A stretch of 64,000 nt of DNA from Amycolatopsis xylanica (lineage in GTDB: Bacteria > Actinomycetota > Actinomycetes > Mycobacteriales > Pseudonocardiaceae): the NCBI RefSeq assembly GCF_900107045.1, contig NZ_FNON01000012.1, positions 156,011 to 220,010 on the forward strand. Direction: 5' to 3'. Below the pieces are notes generated by a model, which saw nothing but the letters and a program-made list of their open reading frames with translations, was not told where the DNA came from and searched no databases. The translations under genes were made by a program, and so were the position numbers. Every line of letters begins with the position of its first letter. Position 1 is the first letter of the stretch. Shown here piece by piece: positions 30,756-38,290 of this stretch.

Positions 30756-31961
30756 TCACCTCAAAATCGGCTGGAGATGCTCCACCAGGGCAGGAAGTGT
30801 CTTCACCAGCTTCGCCCCTCCAGAACGGCTGCGCCAGGCGCGGGCGAGGTAGTCGGCTGCCTTGTTTTCGCAGGCGACCACGTCGGCGTAGGCACTTGCG
30901 CAGGCGAGATAGAGCAGGTCGTTGAGGTCGTGGCCGTGCCAGACGTCGCCGGCGTTGCGAAGTCGAGCGTGCGTGGCCTCATACACGGTCCCGACATAGG
31001 GCGTTGCCAGGAGATCCTGCTCCGCTTCCTCGGTGTGCCAGGCTTCGAACCGCTCCAGCGGCATACCAGCAGCCAAAGCTGCCTCGATCACGTCATCCCG
31101 CATGTCGACTATCAAGCGCGTACGGATCACGGTGCGCGAATTCTCGCGAGCAGCGGTGTTCCTCTTCAGCTCGACGGCTAACTCGTGCAGTGATTTGGCC
31201 CAGCGGTCGGCGAGTTCGTCAGCTTGGCCCCGTTCGATCGGCTCGTCGTCGAGCACACTGGAGTACATCGCCGTAACCCAGGTGACACGGCGATGGAGTT
31301 CCGCGAACTCGGGCGGCACCGTGCCGCCCGTCGGCGGCGAGGCGTCCGTGCCGAACAGAGCTCCAGGTTCAAGGGTGAATACCGCTGGCCGTGCTTCCTC
31401 GCTGGTCTGCTGCCCTGCCTGCCGAACTCTGAACATCGCGCGCAGTTCGTCTTGGCGCACGCGGATCGGGGATCGCATTTGCCATCCGCGGCACAGTTCG
31501 AGCATCAGCGGCACGAGCGTGTTCCGGTACCGCGATCGCGCTGAGGCGATCTCGGTCAGGTGCGCCCCCGACAGCGGCAACAGGATGCGCTGATCGCGCG
31601 CCCAACGGCACACAGTCTCCGCCGCCGCACGCTCGGGCGCGGTCAGCTTGTCGGGGGTGTGTACGTACTGGGCGAGCTTGATCCACTGATTTTGGTCCAG
31701 GTAAACGCACAGCCGGTCACCTCGACGGTGGTCATCGTCTGGAAATCCGCCGATCTCGACCTCGACCTGATCTCCGTGCACCAGGTTGAGGATGAGCACG
31801 CGATCGACGAAGTCGTAGGTAGCACTTAGGAATGTCCGATAGGGATCGGAGGTTCCTGGGCTCGACAGCTGGATACGCTGACCGTCGAGGCGAACGAGCT
31901 CTACCGTCTCGTGCTCGAAGTCCTGCACCATCCGCGCCCAAGAGTGCACCAAGTAGGACAC
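30756..31961 (-). CDS. Hypothetical protein with PIN-like nuclease features
   Basis: 401 aa, no named family certain. RLCVYLDQNQWIKLAQYV (about residues 84-101) looks like the first strand and acidic residue of a PIN-like domain. LPLSGAHLTEIASAR gives a further acidic site, and the C-terminal DLNDLLYLACASAYADVVACENKAADYL resembles the last acidic cluster. PIN-like enzymes are RNases, often toxins. It is divergent from the DUF4238 gene with about 40 bp between the starts, so the pair may form one unit. The start could instead be the ATG at 31931. Confidence 0.6.
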   Translation of the reverse strand: MSYLVHSWARMVQDFEHETVELVRLDGQRIQLSSPGTSDPYRTFLSATYDFVDRVLILNLVHGDQVEVEIGGFPDDDHRRGDRLCVYLDQNQWIKLAQYVHTPDKLTAPERAAAETVCRWARDQRILLPLSGAHLTEIASARSRYRNTLVPLMLELCRGWQMRSPIRVRQDELRAMFRVRQAGQQTSEEARPAVFTLEPGALFGTDASPPTGGTVPPEFAELHRRVTWVTAMYSSVLDDEPIERGQADELADRWAKSLHELAVELKRNTAARENSRTVIRTRLIVDMRDDVIEAALAAGMPLERFEAWHTEEAEQDLLATPYVGTVYEATHARLRNAGDVWHGHDLNDLLYLACASAYADVVACENKAADYLARAWRSRSGGAKLVKTLPALVEHLQPILR

Positions 31962-31990
31962 ACCGCCCTTCGAAGATCAGCGTAGGTGTC

Positions 31991-32003
31991 TATCCTGGCA
32001 CGA
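31991..32003 (+). promoter_or_regulatory. Leaderless promoter of the DUF4238 gene
   Basis: TATCCT (31991-31996) lies 7 nt from the ATG at 32004. No ribosome site precedes that ATG, which supports the start chosen over the frame beginning at 31986. Confidence 0.5.
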
Positions 32004-33035
32004 ATGGCTGGACCGAAGCGTCACCATTTTGTTCCGCGCGCCTTTCTCGAGCGTTTCGGCTGCGACGGCAAAGTGGCCGTGCGCTGGCGCACCAGGAGCA
32101 AACTGGTAGTCACCAGTGCACTGAACGTCGCCGTCGAGTCGGGCTTCTATACAACCGAGACCCCTGACGGGGGCCACTCGACCGAAGTCGAAGAGTGGCT
32201 CGCCGGTATTGATGGTCCGGCGGATGCAGCGATCAAGGCGGTGATCGAAGGCGAGGCGCCTCCACGCGTAGGCTCAGCTGAGCGCGAGATTCTCGCCGTC
32301 TACATGGCAATACAGGCGAACCGTACGCCCGAAACTCGGGAACGCCTCCGCTTCCCTGTCGAAGTGATCAAATACGCTGGTGCCCGTGCCATCGACACAG
32401 CACTCGTGGCGGAGTATCTGGAGAAAGTCCACCTGGGATTCTCAGCCAGTGCGGGAGAAGTTCGCGGTGCTTTGACGATGATCCAAGTGTCGCAGCAGAT
32501 GGGGCATCTCACCAGGAACGAGGAAGTAACGTTGCCGATGAGGTCGGTGGACAAGAGCATGTCGGCATTGCTGAACAGGCACTGGAGCCTCGAAATCGCC
32601 CGTAAACCGCGCCTGCTCACATCGGACGCGCCGCTCGTAATGTGGAGCAAGCCCACCCCCGCGAGCCGCTACCGTGGCATCGGCCTAACAAACGCGGAAG
32701 AAATCCGGTTCCCGATCGGCGCCGGTCACCAGCTCGTTCTTGGTAACCAGCCACGGCCACCATCCATCCGGATCGAACCCGATCGTGTGAGACGGTGCAA
32801 TGACGATGTCGCGGCCGGTTGCCACAAGTTCATCGTTGGGCATCCCCGTCGCCCGAAGCAGATGCACGAGATCCAGCTGGCGGCGAAGCGACCGACCATT
32901 CGGTTCAACGAAGCCCCCGGATATCGCACCGGACTCGACGGGGAGGACGAGTTCATCGGGGATATCCTCCATTACTGGATACAACGGGCGGCGCCCGCCG
33001 CGCCCCGAGGGAGACAGCGGCACCACCGGCAATAG
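32004..33035 (+). CDS. DUF4238 domain protein
   Basis: 343 aa. The start MAGPKRHHFVPRAFLERFG is the signature of DUF4238, a family of unknown function common in mobile and defence-rich regions. Later landmarks include LAVYMAIQANRTPETRE and LLTSDAPLVMW. The last 40 or so residues are basic and weakly conserved in character. It is divergent from the PIN-like gene. A role in defence is plausible by context but not shown. Confidence 0.78.
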   Translation: MAGPKRHHFVPRAFLERFGCDGKVAVRWRTRSKLVVTSALNVAVESGFYTTETPDGGHSTEVEEWLAGIDGPADAAIKAVIEGEAPPRVGSAEREILAVYMAIQANRTPETRERLRFPVEVIKYAGARAIDTALVAEYLEKVHLGFSASAGEVRGALTMIQVSQQMGHLTRNEEVTLPMRSVDKSMSALLNRHWSLEIARKPRLLTSDAPLVMWSKPTPASRYRGIGLTNAEEIRFPIGAGHQLVLGNQPRPPSIRIEPDRVRRCNDDVAAGCHKFIVGHPRRPKQMHEIQLAAKRPTIRFNEAPGYRTGLDGEDEFIGDILHYWIQRAAPAAPRGRQRHHRQ

Positions 33036-33077
33036 CTCCGTCGCCTGCACTTTCGCGATGCCTGTCAGGCCGGATGT

Positions 33078-34283
33078 TCAGCGATGGTTTCCTAGCAAGC
33101 ACAGGCATCTGACCGTAGCGACGACGAGACACGTGGCGGCGATCAAGGTCTCGGTATTCACACGGTCAGGGGTTTCGGCGGGGGTTTGATAGCCGGGCAT
33201 GCCCATGCCGATGCCCACAGCAGGGAGTCCGGCGGCGGCATAGCGGCGGTTGTCCGAGGGCATGGCTCCGGCTCGGAGTGGGACGCCCGTGTCGCGGCCG
33301 GCATGGTCGAGAGCAGCAAGCAAGTCCTCGGCGGGGCCACCTGCTTGGACGGCGGCGAAACCGTCAAGCTGGGCGGCGCCGTCGAGGTTGATGACGTATG
33401 TGCCGGGCGCAACTTCGGGAGCGTGGTGGGCGGAACCGCGGGCTCCGGCTTCTTCGGCGTCGAGGAAGGTGACGGCCAGTCCGACGTCGGGTAGGTCGGT
33501 CGCGAGGATGCGGGCGGCTTCGAGGATGGCGGCGACGCCGGAGGCGTTGTCGGCCGCGGCGGGCAGGCGTTGGACGGGGTCGTCGCCGACGCCGTCGTAG
33601 TGCGCGGTCAGCAGCACGGAGATCCCGGCGGTCGCGGGCTCGCGGAAGACGCCGTGGACGTTGGAGCCGGTGACGGTGATGCTGCGCAGCGGCATGGACG
33701 CGGTGACCCGAGCGGCGCCGGTCTCCGCTGCTCCAGTCAGCTGGCGGTGGAGATCGGTGCGTAGAGCGATCACGGGAAGCTCGCCTGCCGGCGGTCCAGC
33801 GATCATCTTGGGCATCCATCCCGCGTCGTCGGTTCCGCGTGGCACCAACAGCCCCGCCGCTCCCCCACGCACGGCGCGCGTCATCGCGTTCGACTCGACG
33901 GCATTGGCGAGAATCCACCGCCCGGGTTCGTGATTGGCGCCGTCGAGCGCGAGGGCGCCGTCGAGCGCCAAGGACTGGTCAGTTGAGGTGAGATGTTCGA
34001 CGAAGTCGCGCCGGTGGACGAGCCGCTGGGTCGTGGAGCCGTCGGTCCATGCGAACTCGGGTGTCTCGTAGAGCTCGCGGACGCCGTGGACGGTGAACTC
34101 GTCGGTGGTGACGGCCGCGCCGATCTCCCGCAGCTGGCCGGCGAGCCAGTCGCGGGCGGCGCGGCCGCCGGGGGTACCGACCCGGCGGCCGGTGAACGCG
34201 TCGCACGCGAGTGTGTCGACGGTGCTGTGGAGCCGGTCGACGGAGATCTCGGCGAGCGCCGGGTCGGCGGGCAGGGAGGTCAT
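33078..34283 (-). CDS. M28-family zinc aminopeptidase
   Basis: 401 aa. The M28 metal ligands are visible: LLTAHYDGVGDD (His and Asp), AAADNASGVAAILEAARIL (bridging Asp) and VTFLDAEEAGARGSAHHA (Glu pair). The N-terminal part contains a protease-associated-like insert. No signal peptide is evident, so it may be cytosolic. It overlaps the 69-aa Cys-rich gene by 4 nt, an unusual partner for a peptidase, and the pair is divergent from arsR. Confidence 0.85.
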   Translation of the reverse strand: MTSLPADPALAEISVDRLHSTVDTLACDAFTGRRVGTPGGRAARDWLAGQLREIGAAVTTDEFTVHGVRELYETPEFAWTDGSTTQRLVHRRDFVEHLTSTDQSLALDGALALDGANHEPGRWILANAVESNAMTRAVRGGAAGLLVPRGTDDAGWMPKMIAGPPAGELPVIALRTDLHRQLTGAAETGAARVTASMPLRSITVTGSNVHGVFREPATAGISVLLTAHYDGVGDDPVQRLPAAADNASGVAAILEAARILATDLPDVGLAVTFLDAEEAGARGSAHHAPEVAPGTYVINLDGAAQLDGFAAVQAGGPAEDLLAALDHAGRDTGVPLRAGAMPSDNRRYAAAGLPAVGIGMGMPGYQTPAETPDRVNTETLIAATCLVVATVRCLCLLGNHR

Positions 34284-34489
34284 CCGCAGCAGCTCGCGCC
34301 GTCGGCGATGGCGTCGGCTTTGGCGGTCGGGTCGCAGCAGCTATCCGCGGCGGTGGCGGCTTCGGGGGTGCCGCAACAGGTTGTCGTGGTGGCCGTGGCG
34401 GTCGCGGTGCCGCAGCAGCCGCTGGTGGCGGCGAGGGTGAACGCTTCGGCCCGGTCTCCGGCGAAGCCGCCGGGCGTCTCGTTGCTCAT
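34280..34489 (-). CDS. Small Cys-rich protein of the ars locus
   Basis: 69 aa with four Cys-Cys pairs (SGCCGT, TTCCGTP, DSCCDP, ASCCG) separated by Ala/Thr-rich linkers. GGAAGGAA lies 7 nt before the ATG. No family recognised. The spaced dithiol pairs suggest binding of arsenite or another soft metal, like a metallothionein or chaperone. It is divergent from arsR, with operator-like repeats between, and is translationally coupled to the M28 peptidase. Confidence 0.65.
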   Translation of the reverse strand: MSNETPGGFAGDRAEAFTLAATSGCCGTATATATTTTCCGTPEAATAADSCCDPTAKADAIADGASCCG

Positions 34490-34514
34490 AGGACTGTTCC
34501 TTCCAGGCTCTATA

Positions 34515-34575
34515 TAGATGGATATCTAAGTAACGGCTACCTTGCACGCTGATTAGGCGACTGTCAAGATAGACA
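34515..34575. promoter_or_regulatory. Divergent arsR/Cys-rich gene operator region
   Basis: Two dyads lie in the 87-bp gap: TAGAT-GGAT-ATCTA (34515-34528) and TGTC-N6-GACA (34562-34575), the latter ending one nt before the arsR ATG. ArsR repressors bind such short dyads over promoters. Confidence 0.45.
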
Positions 34576-34576
34576 G

Positions 34577-34951
34577 ATGTCAAATCAGAAGACGGTGCTG
34601 GACGTGGAAGACGTGACGGTCGGCGGGGGTTGCTGCGCGCCGCTGGTCGCGGCGCCGTTGAACGCCGAGCAGGCCGTTGACCTGAGCAAGGCGTTCAAAG
34701 CTCTCGGTGACCCGGTCCGACTACGACTATTGTCGCTGATCACCTCGGCCGAGAGCGAGACCTGCGTCTGCGACTTGAGCGCGGCGTTTGATCTGACAGG
34801 GCCCACGATCTCCCACCACCTCAAAGTGCTGCGCGAGGCGGGCCTGATCGACAGCGAGCGGCGCGGAACCTGGGTCTACTACTGGCCCCGCCCGGAGAAC
34901 CTGAGCCGTCTGTCGACGCTGCTGGCGACGCCGCGCCTGGCCCCGGCCTAG
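34577..34951 (+). CDS. arsR: ArsR-family arsenite-responsive repressor
   Basis: 124 aa, winged helix with KAFKALGDPVRLRLLSLI and LTGPTISHHLKVLREAGLI. Candidate As(III) ligands are the N-terminal Cys pair (GGGCCAPL, residues 19-20) and ETCVCDL (Cys63 and Cys65); an N-terminal Cys pair plus one Cys in the core recalls the Corynebacterium ArsR site type. It probably represses itself and the Cys-rich/M28 genes. Its stop overlaps that of the convergent flavoprotein gene within a CTAG tetramer. Confidence 0.88.
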   Translation: MSNQKTVLDVEDVTVGGGCCAPLVAAPLNAEQAVDLSKAFKALGDPVRLRLLSLITSAESETCVCDLSAAFDLTGPTISHHLKVLREAGLIDSERRGTWVYYWPRPENLSRLSTLLATPRLAPA

Positions 34952-35982
34952 CCGAGCAGCCGGGCCACAACGTGGCGAGCATCGCGGCCGACGCCGCGCA
35001 GCGACGCCGAGGCCAGGCTGCGCTGCCACTCCAGGCCGACGTAGCCGAGCCCGCGGTGTGTTCGCGAAATACCGCCGGAGTGCAGAGGTGTGCCATCGGA
35101 GGCGAGGGTGCCCAGGTCGCGGAGGTAGGGCAGGTCGGGGCGGTAACCGGTGGCCAGGATGATCGCGTCGATCTTCTCGACTTGGCCGTCGGGCCAGGTG
35201 ACCTTGTCATCCTCGAGCGTGGTGAACATCGGGCGCCGGTCGGGGCGGCCGGCGGTGAGCGCGGCGCGGTAGATGCCGGTGTCGAGCACGGGCGCGGTGA
35301 CGTGATTGGGCAGCCAGCGGCCGATCGGCGCGATATCGAGCCCGGTGACGGTGAACCAGAAGTGCACGTCGCGGCCGAGCGGGCGTTGCGGGACGAAGCT
35401 GACCGGTGTGCGGCTGGCGAGACTGACCTCGGCGTGGGCGGCGAGTTCGGTGGCGACCTGGACGGCGGAGTTTCCGGCGCCGACGACGATGACGCGCTGC
35501 CCGGCGAAGACAGCGGGGTCGCGGTAGTCGGTGACGTGCAGGACTGTGCCGGTGAACGTCTCGAGCCCGGGAAGGTCGGGACGGTGCGGGCGGCCGAAGC
35601 CGCCGGTGGCGGCGATGACGATCGGCGCGGTGAACGTCTCCTGGTCCGTGCGCACGGTGAATGTGTCGCTGCGGGTGACGGTGGTGACGCGGTGGCCGGT
35701 GCGCAGGTCGGCGTCGAGGTGGGCGGCGTAGGTGCGCAGGTAGTCGACGACTTCGTCGCGGTGCGGGTAGTGGTCGGGGTCGCCGGGGAACGACATGCCG
35801 GGCAATGCGCTGTAGCGGGCGGGCGAGAAGAGGGTGAGGCTGTCGTAATAGTGCGGCCAGGATCCGACGGGGTTCGCTCCGGCTTCGAGCACCAGCGGGG
35901 TGATGCCGCGGGCGTTGAGCGCGTGGGTGGCGGCGAGGCCGGATTGGCCCGCGCCGATGACGATGGCGTCGACGTTGTTCAT
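34948..35982 (-). CDS. FAD-dependent monooxygenase of the ars locus (ArsO-like)
   Basis: About 344 aa. Two Rossmann motifs, VIGAGQSGLAA at the start and VIVVGAGNSAVQVA in the middle, bind FAD and NAD(P)H, and ILATGYRPDLPYL closes the nucleotide domain. YYDSLTLFSPARYSALPG is typical of flavin monooxygenases linked to ars genes, often called ArsO. The substrate is unproven. The ATG at 35982 has GAGG upstream; the frame continues to 36018. It is downstream of the ArsR-GNAT gene on the same strand. Confidence 0.82.
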   Translation of the reverse strand: MNNVDAIVIGAGQSGLAATHALNARGITPLVLEAGANPVGSWPHYYDSLTLFSPARYSALPGMSFPGDPDHYPHRDEVVDYLRTYAAHLDADLRTGHRVTTVTRSDTFTVRTDQETFTAPIVIAATGGFGRPHRPDLPGLETFTGTVLHVTDYRDPAVFAGQRVIVVGAGNSAVQVATELAAHAEVSLASRTPVSFVPQRPLGRDVHFWFTVTGLDIAPIGRWLPNHVTAPVLDTGIYRAALTAGRPDRRPMFTTLEDDKVTWPDGQVEKIDAIILATGYRPDLPYLRDLGTLASDGTPLHSGGISRTHRGLGYVGLEWQRSLASASLRGVGRDARHVVARLLG

Positions 35983-36039
35983 GGGCACCTCGAAGAGACC
36001 GTCACCCTGACAGGGCAACGGGTTGGCGGGTGGGTGGGG

Positions 36040-36876
36040 TTAGTTCTGGTCGGCGGCGCGGCGTTCGAGGAAGACGGTGTCGCGCCAGACGCCGTGGTGC
36101 TGGGCGATGCGTTCGCGCACGCCGAGGGTGCGGAATCCGGCGGCGTGGTGCAGGGCGAGGCTGGCGCGGTTCTCCGGGAAGATCGCGGTCTGCAAGGTCC
36201 ACAGTCCACCGGCGTCGGCGGCGGTGACTTGCTTGTGCAGCAACACTTTCCCGACACCTCGGCCACGGAAGGTGTCGCCGACGTAGACGGAGGTTTCCGC
36301 GACGCCGCGGTAGCAGTCGCGTGTGGACACCGGCGTCGCGGCGGCCCAGCCGGCGACCTCGCCGTCGATCTCGGCGATCCAGCGGTGTTCGGGCAGCCAT
36401 TTGCTGTCGAGGGTTTGCCGTTGCGGGACTTCGGTTTCGAAGGTGGCGTCGCCGGTGGCGATGCCTTCGGCGTAGATGCGGCGCACGGCTGGCCAGTCCT
36501 GGGTGGTCATGGCGCGGACGGTGACGTCGGCGGGCAGGTCGGCCGGGCAGCAGCCGCGGGGCGCGAGCACGCCCATGACGGCGTCGGCGGCGTGCGGCAG
36601 GCCGGTGCAGCAGGCGGCGTTGACCGTGATCAGGGTGGTCGTGCCTTCCTTTTTCAGCAGCACGAAGCCGACGTCGGCGAGTTTGCGCACGTGATGCGAG
36701 CAGGTGGACTGGCTGATCCCGAGCTGCTCGGTCAGCTCCCCCACCGTGACCGGCTTGGTCGCGACCGCGACCGCGTGCAGCAGCCGCACGCGGGTGGGCT
36801 CGGCCAGGCAGGCGAACCAGTCCGCATAGGTCGTGGCCTCGTCCGCCCCCAGCGTCGGGGACACCGTCGTCGTCAT
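36040..36876 (-). CDS. ArsR-GNAT fusion (repressor plus ArsN-type N-acetyltransferase)
   Basis: About 278 aa. Residues 1-110 form an ArsR winged helix (FACLAEPTRVRLLHAVAV, LGISQSTCSHHVRKL) with Cys residues in NAACCTGL and RGCCPAD. Residues about 118-275 form a GNAT acetyltransferase (VRAMTTQDWPAVRRIYAEGI, VYVGDTFRGRGVGKVLL with the acetyl-CoA R-x-x-G-x-G/A loop, FPENRASLALHHAAGF). The catalytic half resembles phosphinothricin/ArsN acetyltransferases, which can inactivate the arsenic antibiotic arsinothricin. The fusion could link arsenic sensing and detoxification. Start is the third in-frame ATG; 36894 is an alternative. Confidence 0.85.
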   Translation of the reverse strand: MTTTVSPTLGADEATTYADWFACLAEPTRVRLLHAVAVATKPVTVGELTEQLGISQSTCSHHVRKLADVGFVLLKKEGTTTLITVNAACCTGLPHAADAVMGVLAPRGCCPADLPADVTVRAMTTQDWPAVRRIYAEGIATGDATFETEVPQRQTLDSKWLPEHRWIAEIDGEVAGWAAATPVSTRDCYRGVAETSVYVGDTFRGRGVGKVLLHKQVTAADAGGLWTLQTAIFPENRASLALHHAAGFRTLGVRERIAQHHGVWRDTVFLERRAADQN

Positions 36877-36887
36877 GCGGCCCATTA

Positions 36888-36928
36888 TCGACACAGATCG
36901 ATGGTTGCGTCAATCGATCCAGGTCGAT
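36888..36928. promoter_or_regulatory. TCGA-repeat operator between ArsR-GNAT and flavoprotein genes
   Basis: TCGA cores recur at 36888, 36898, 36914 and 36924, i.e. two pairs spaced 10 bp, each arranged as TCGA-N6-TCGA. They lie in the divergent gap between 36876 and 36976 and are likely ArsR-type binding sites controlling both directions. Confidence 0.5.
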
Positions 36929-36975
36929 ACAGTCGCCATCGTTGATTTGATGAATGTCTATACAGGGAGCGTGTG

Positions 36976-38286
36976 ATGGACGAGTTGCCAGCGGTTGTGG
37001 TCGGAGCAGGCCCCGTCGGACTGGCCGCGGCGGCCCAGCTGGTCGAGCGCGGGCTCACCCCGCTCGTGCTGGAGGCCGGGCCGCAGGCGGGTGCCGCGGT
37101 CGCACAGTGGAACCACGTGCGGTTGTTCTCGCAATGGTCCGAACTCGTCGATCCCGCCGCCGAACGGCTGCTCGCGCCGACCGGCTGGCAGCGCCCCGAG
37201 CCGACGGCCTACCCCACCGGCGCCGAATGGGCGCGGGACTACCTGCGTCCGCTCGCCGCAGTCCTCGGGGACAAGGTTCGCTTCAGCGCCCGCGTCACCG
37301 GGGTCGCCCGGCGCGGACGCGACCTCGTCGTCGACGCCGGACGCGACACCGAGCCAGTCACCGTGCACGTCGTCACCGACCATGGCGAGGAACGGATCAC
37401 CGCGCGGGCGGTGATCGACGCCTCCGGCACTTGGGGTTCGCCGAACCCGCTGGGCGGCGATGGCCTGCCCGCGCTCGGCGAGATCGCGTCCAGCGACCGG
37501 ATCTCCTACCGCGTACCGGATCTCGCCGACCCGGCCGTGCGCGAGCGCTACTCGGGCAAGCGGATCGCGGTCGCCGGGAGCGGGCATTCGGCGTTGACGG
37601 CGCTGGTCGCGCTCGCCGATGTCCCGGACGTGAAGATCGTGTGGCTGCTGCGCCGCGGCGCGACCGGCACGGTGTTCGGCGGCGGCGACGCCGACCAGCT
37701 GCCCGCGCGCGGAGCACTCGGCCTGCGGGCGAAGGCCGCGGCCGAGGCGGGCTTCGTCGAAACCGTGACCGGGTTCCGCACTGCGGCCGTGCAGCCCGAC
37801 GGCGATGGTCGTCTGGTACTCGAGTCGTTCGACGGCCACAAGCTCGACCCAGTCGACGAGATCGTGGTGCTGACGGGATTCCGACCCGACCTGTCCTGGC
37901 TGTCGGAGGTCCGGCTCGACCTGGACCCGGTGCTGCAGGCGCCGCGCGCGCTCGCGCCGCTGATCGACCCGAACGTGCACTCCTGTGGCACCGTCTACCC
38001 GCACGGCGTCAAGGAACTCACCCAGCCCGAGCCGGGCGTGTTCGTGGTCGGGATGAAGAGCTACGGCCGCGCGCCGACGTTCCTGGCGATGACCGGCTAC
38101 GAGCAGGTCCGCAGCGTCGTCGCCGCGCTCGCCGGTGACCACGAGGCCGCCGGGCGCGTCGAACTCACGCTGCCCGAAACCGGGGTCTGCGGCGGCGCCG
38201 GGGTGTTCGACGAGCCCGCGCAGGACACCGGCGGCTGCTGCGGCCCCGCCGAAGTCACGCTGACCGCACCGTCGGCCGCACGCTGA
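36976..38286 (+). CDS. FAD/NAD(P)-dependent oxidoreductase of the ars locus
   Basis: About 436 aa. VVGAGPVGLAAAAQL binds FAD, IAVAGSGHSALTALVAL binds NAD(P)H, and IVVLTGFRPDLSWL matches the third dinucleotide-domain motif. AVAQWNHVRLFSQWSELVDP is typical of oxidoreductases found with ars operons. The C-terminus adds Cys-rich segments (GVCGGAGV, TGGCCGPAE) that may bind As(III). GGGAG precedes the ATG at 36976 better than the GTG at 36973. The MFS gene follows after a few nt. Confidence 0.8.
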   Translation: MDELPAVVVGAGPVGLAAAAQLVERGLTPLVLEAGPQAGAAVAQWNHVRLFSQWSELVDPAAERLLAPTGWQRPEPTAYPTGAEWARDYLRPLAAVLGDKVRFSARVTGVARRGRDLVVDAGRDTEPVTVHVVTDHGEERITARAVIDASGTWGSPNPLGGDGLPALGEIASSDRISYRVPDLADPAVRERYSGKRIAVAGSGHSALTALVALADVPDVKIVWLLRRGATGTVFGGGDADQLPARGALGLRAKAAAEAGFVETVTGFRTAAVQPDGDGRLVLESFDGHKLDPVDEIVVLTGFRPDLSWLSEVRLDLDPVLQAPRALAPLIDPNVHSCGTVYPHGVKELTQPEPGVFVVGMKSYGRAPTFLAMTGYEQVRSVVAALAGDHEAAGRVELTLPETGVCGGAGVFDEPAQDTGGCCGPAEVTLTAPSAAR

Positions 38287-38290
38287 CTTG

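Noticed and set aside
34972..36945. 657-aa plus-strand open frame
   Set aside because: Antisense to the flavoprotein and ArsR-GNAT genes, both with clear motifs; the Gly/Val/Asp-rich composition is typical of shadow frames.
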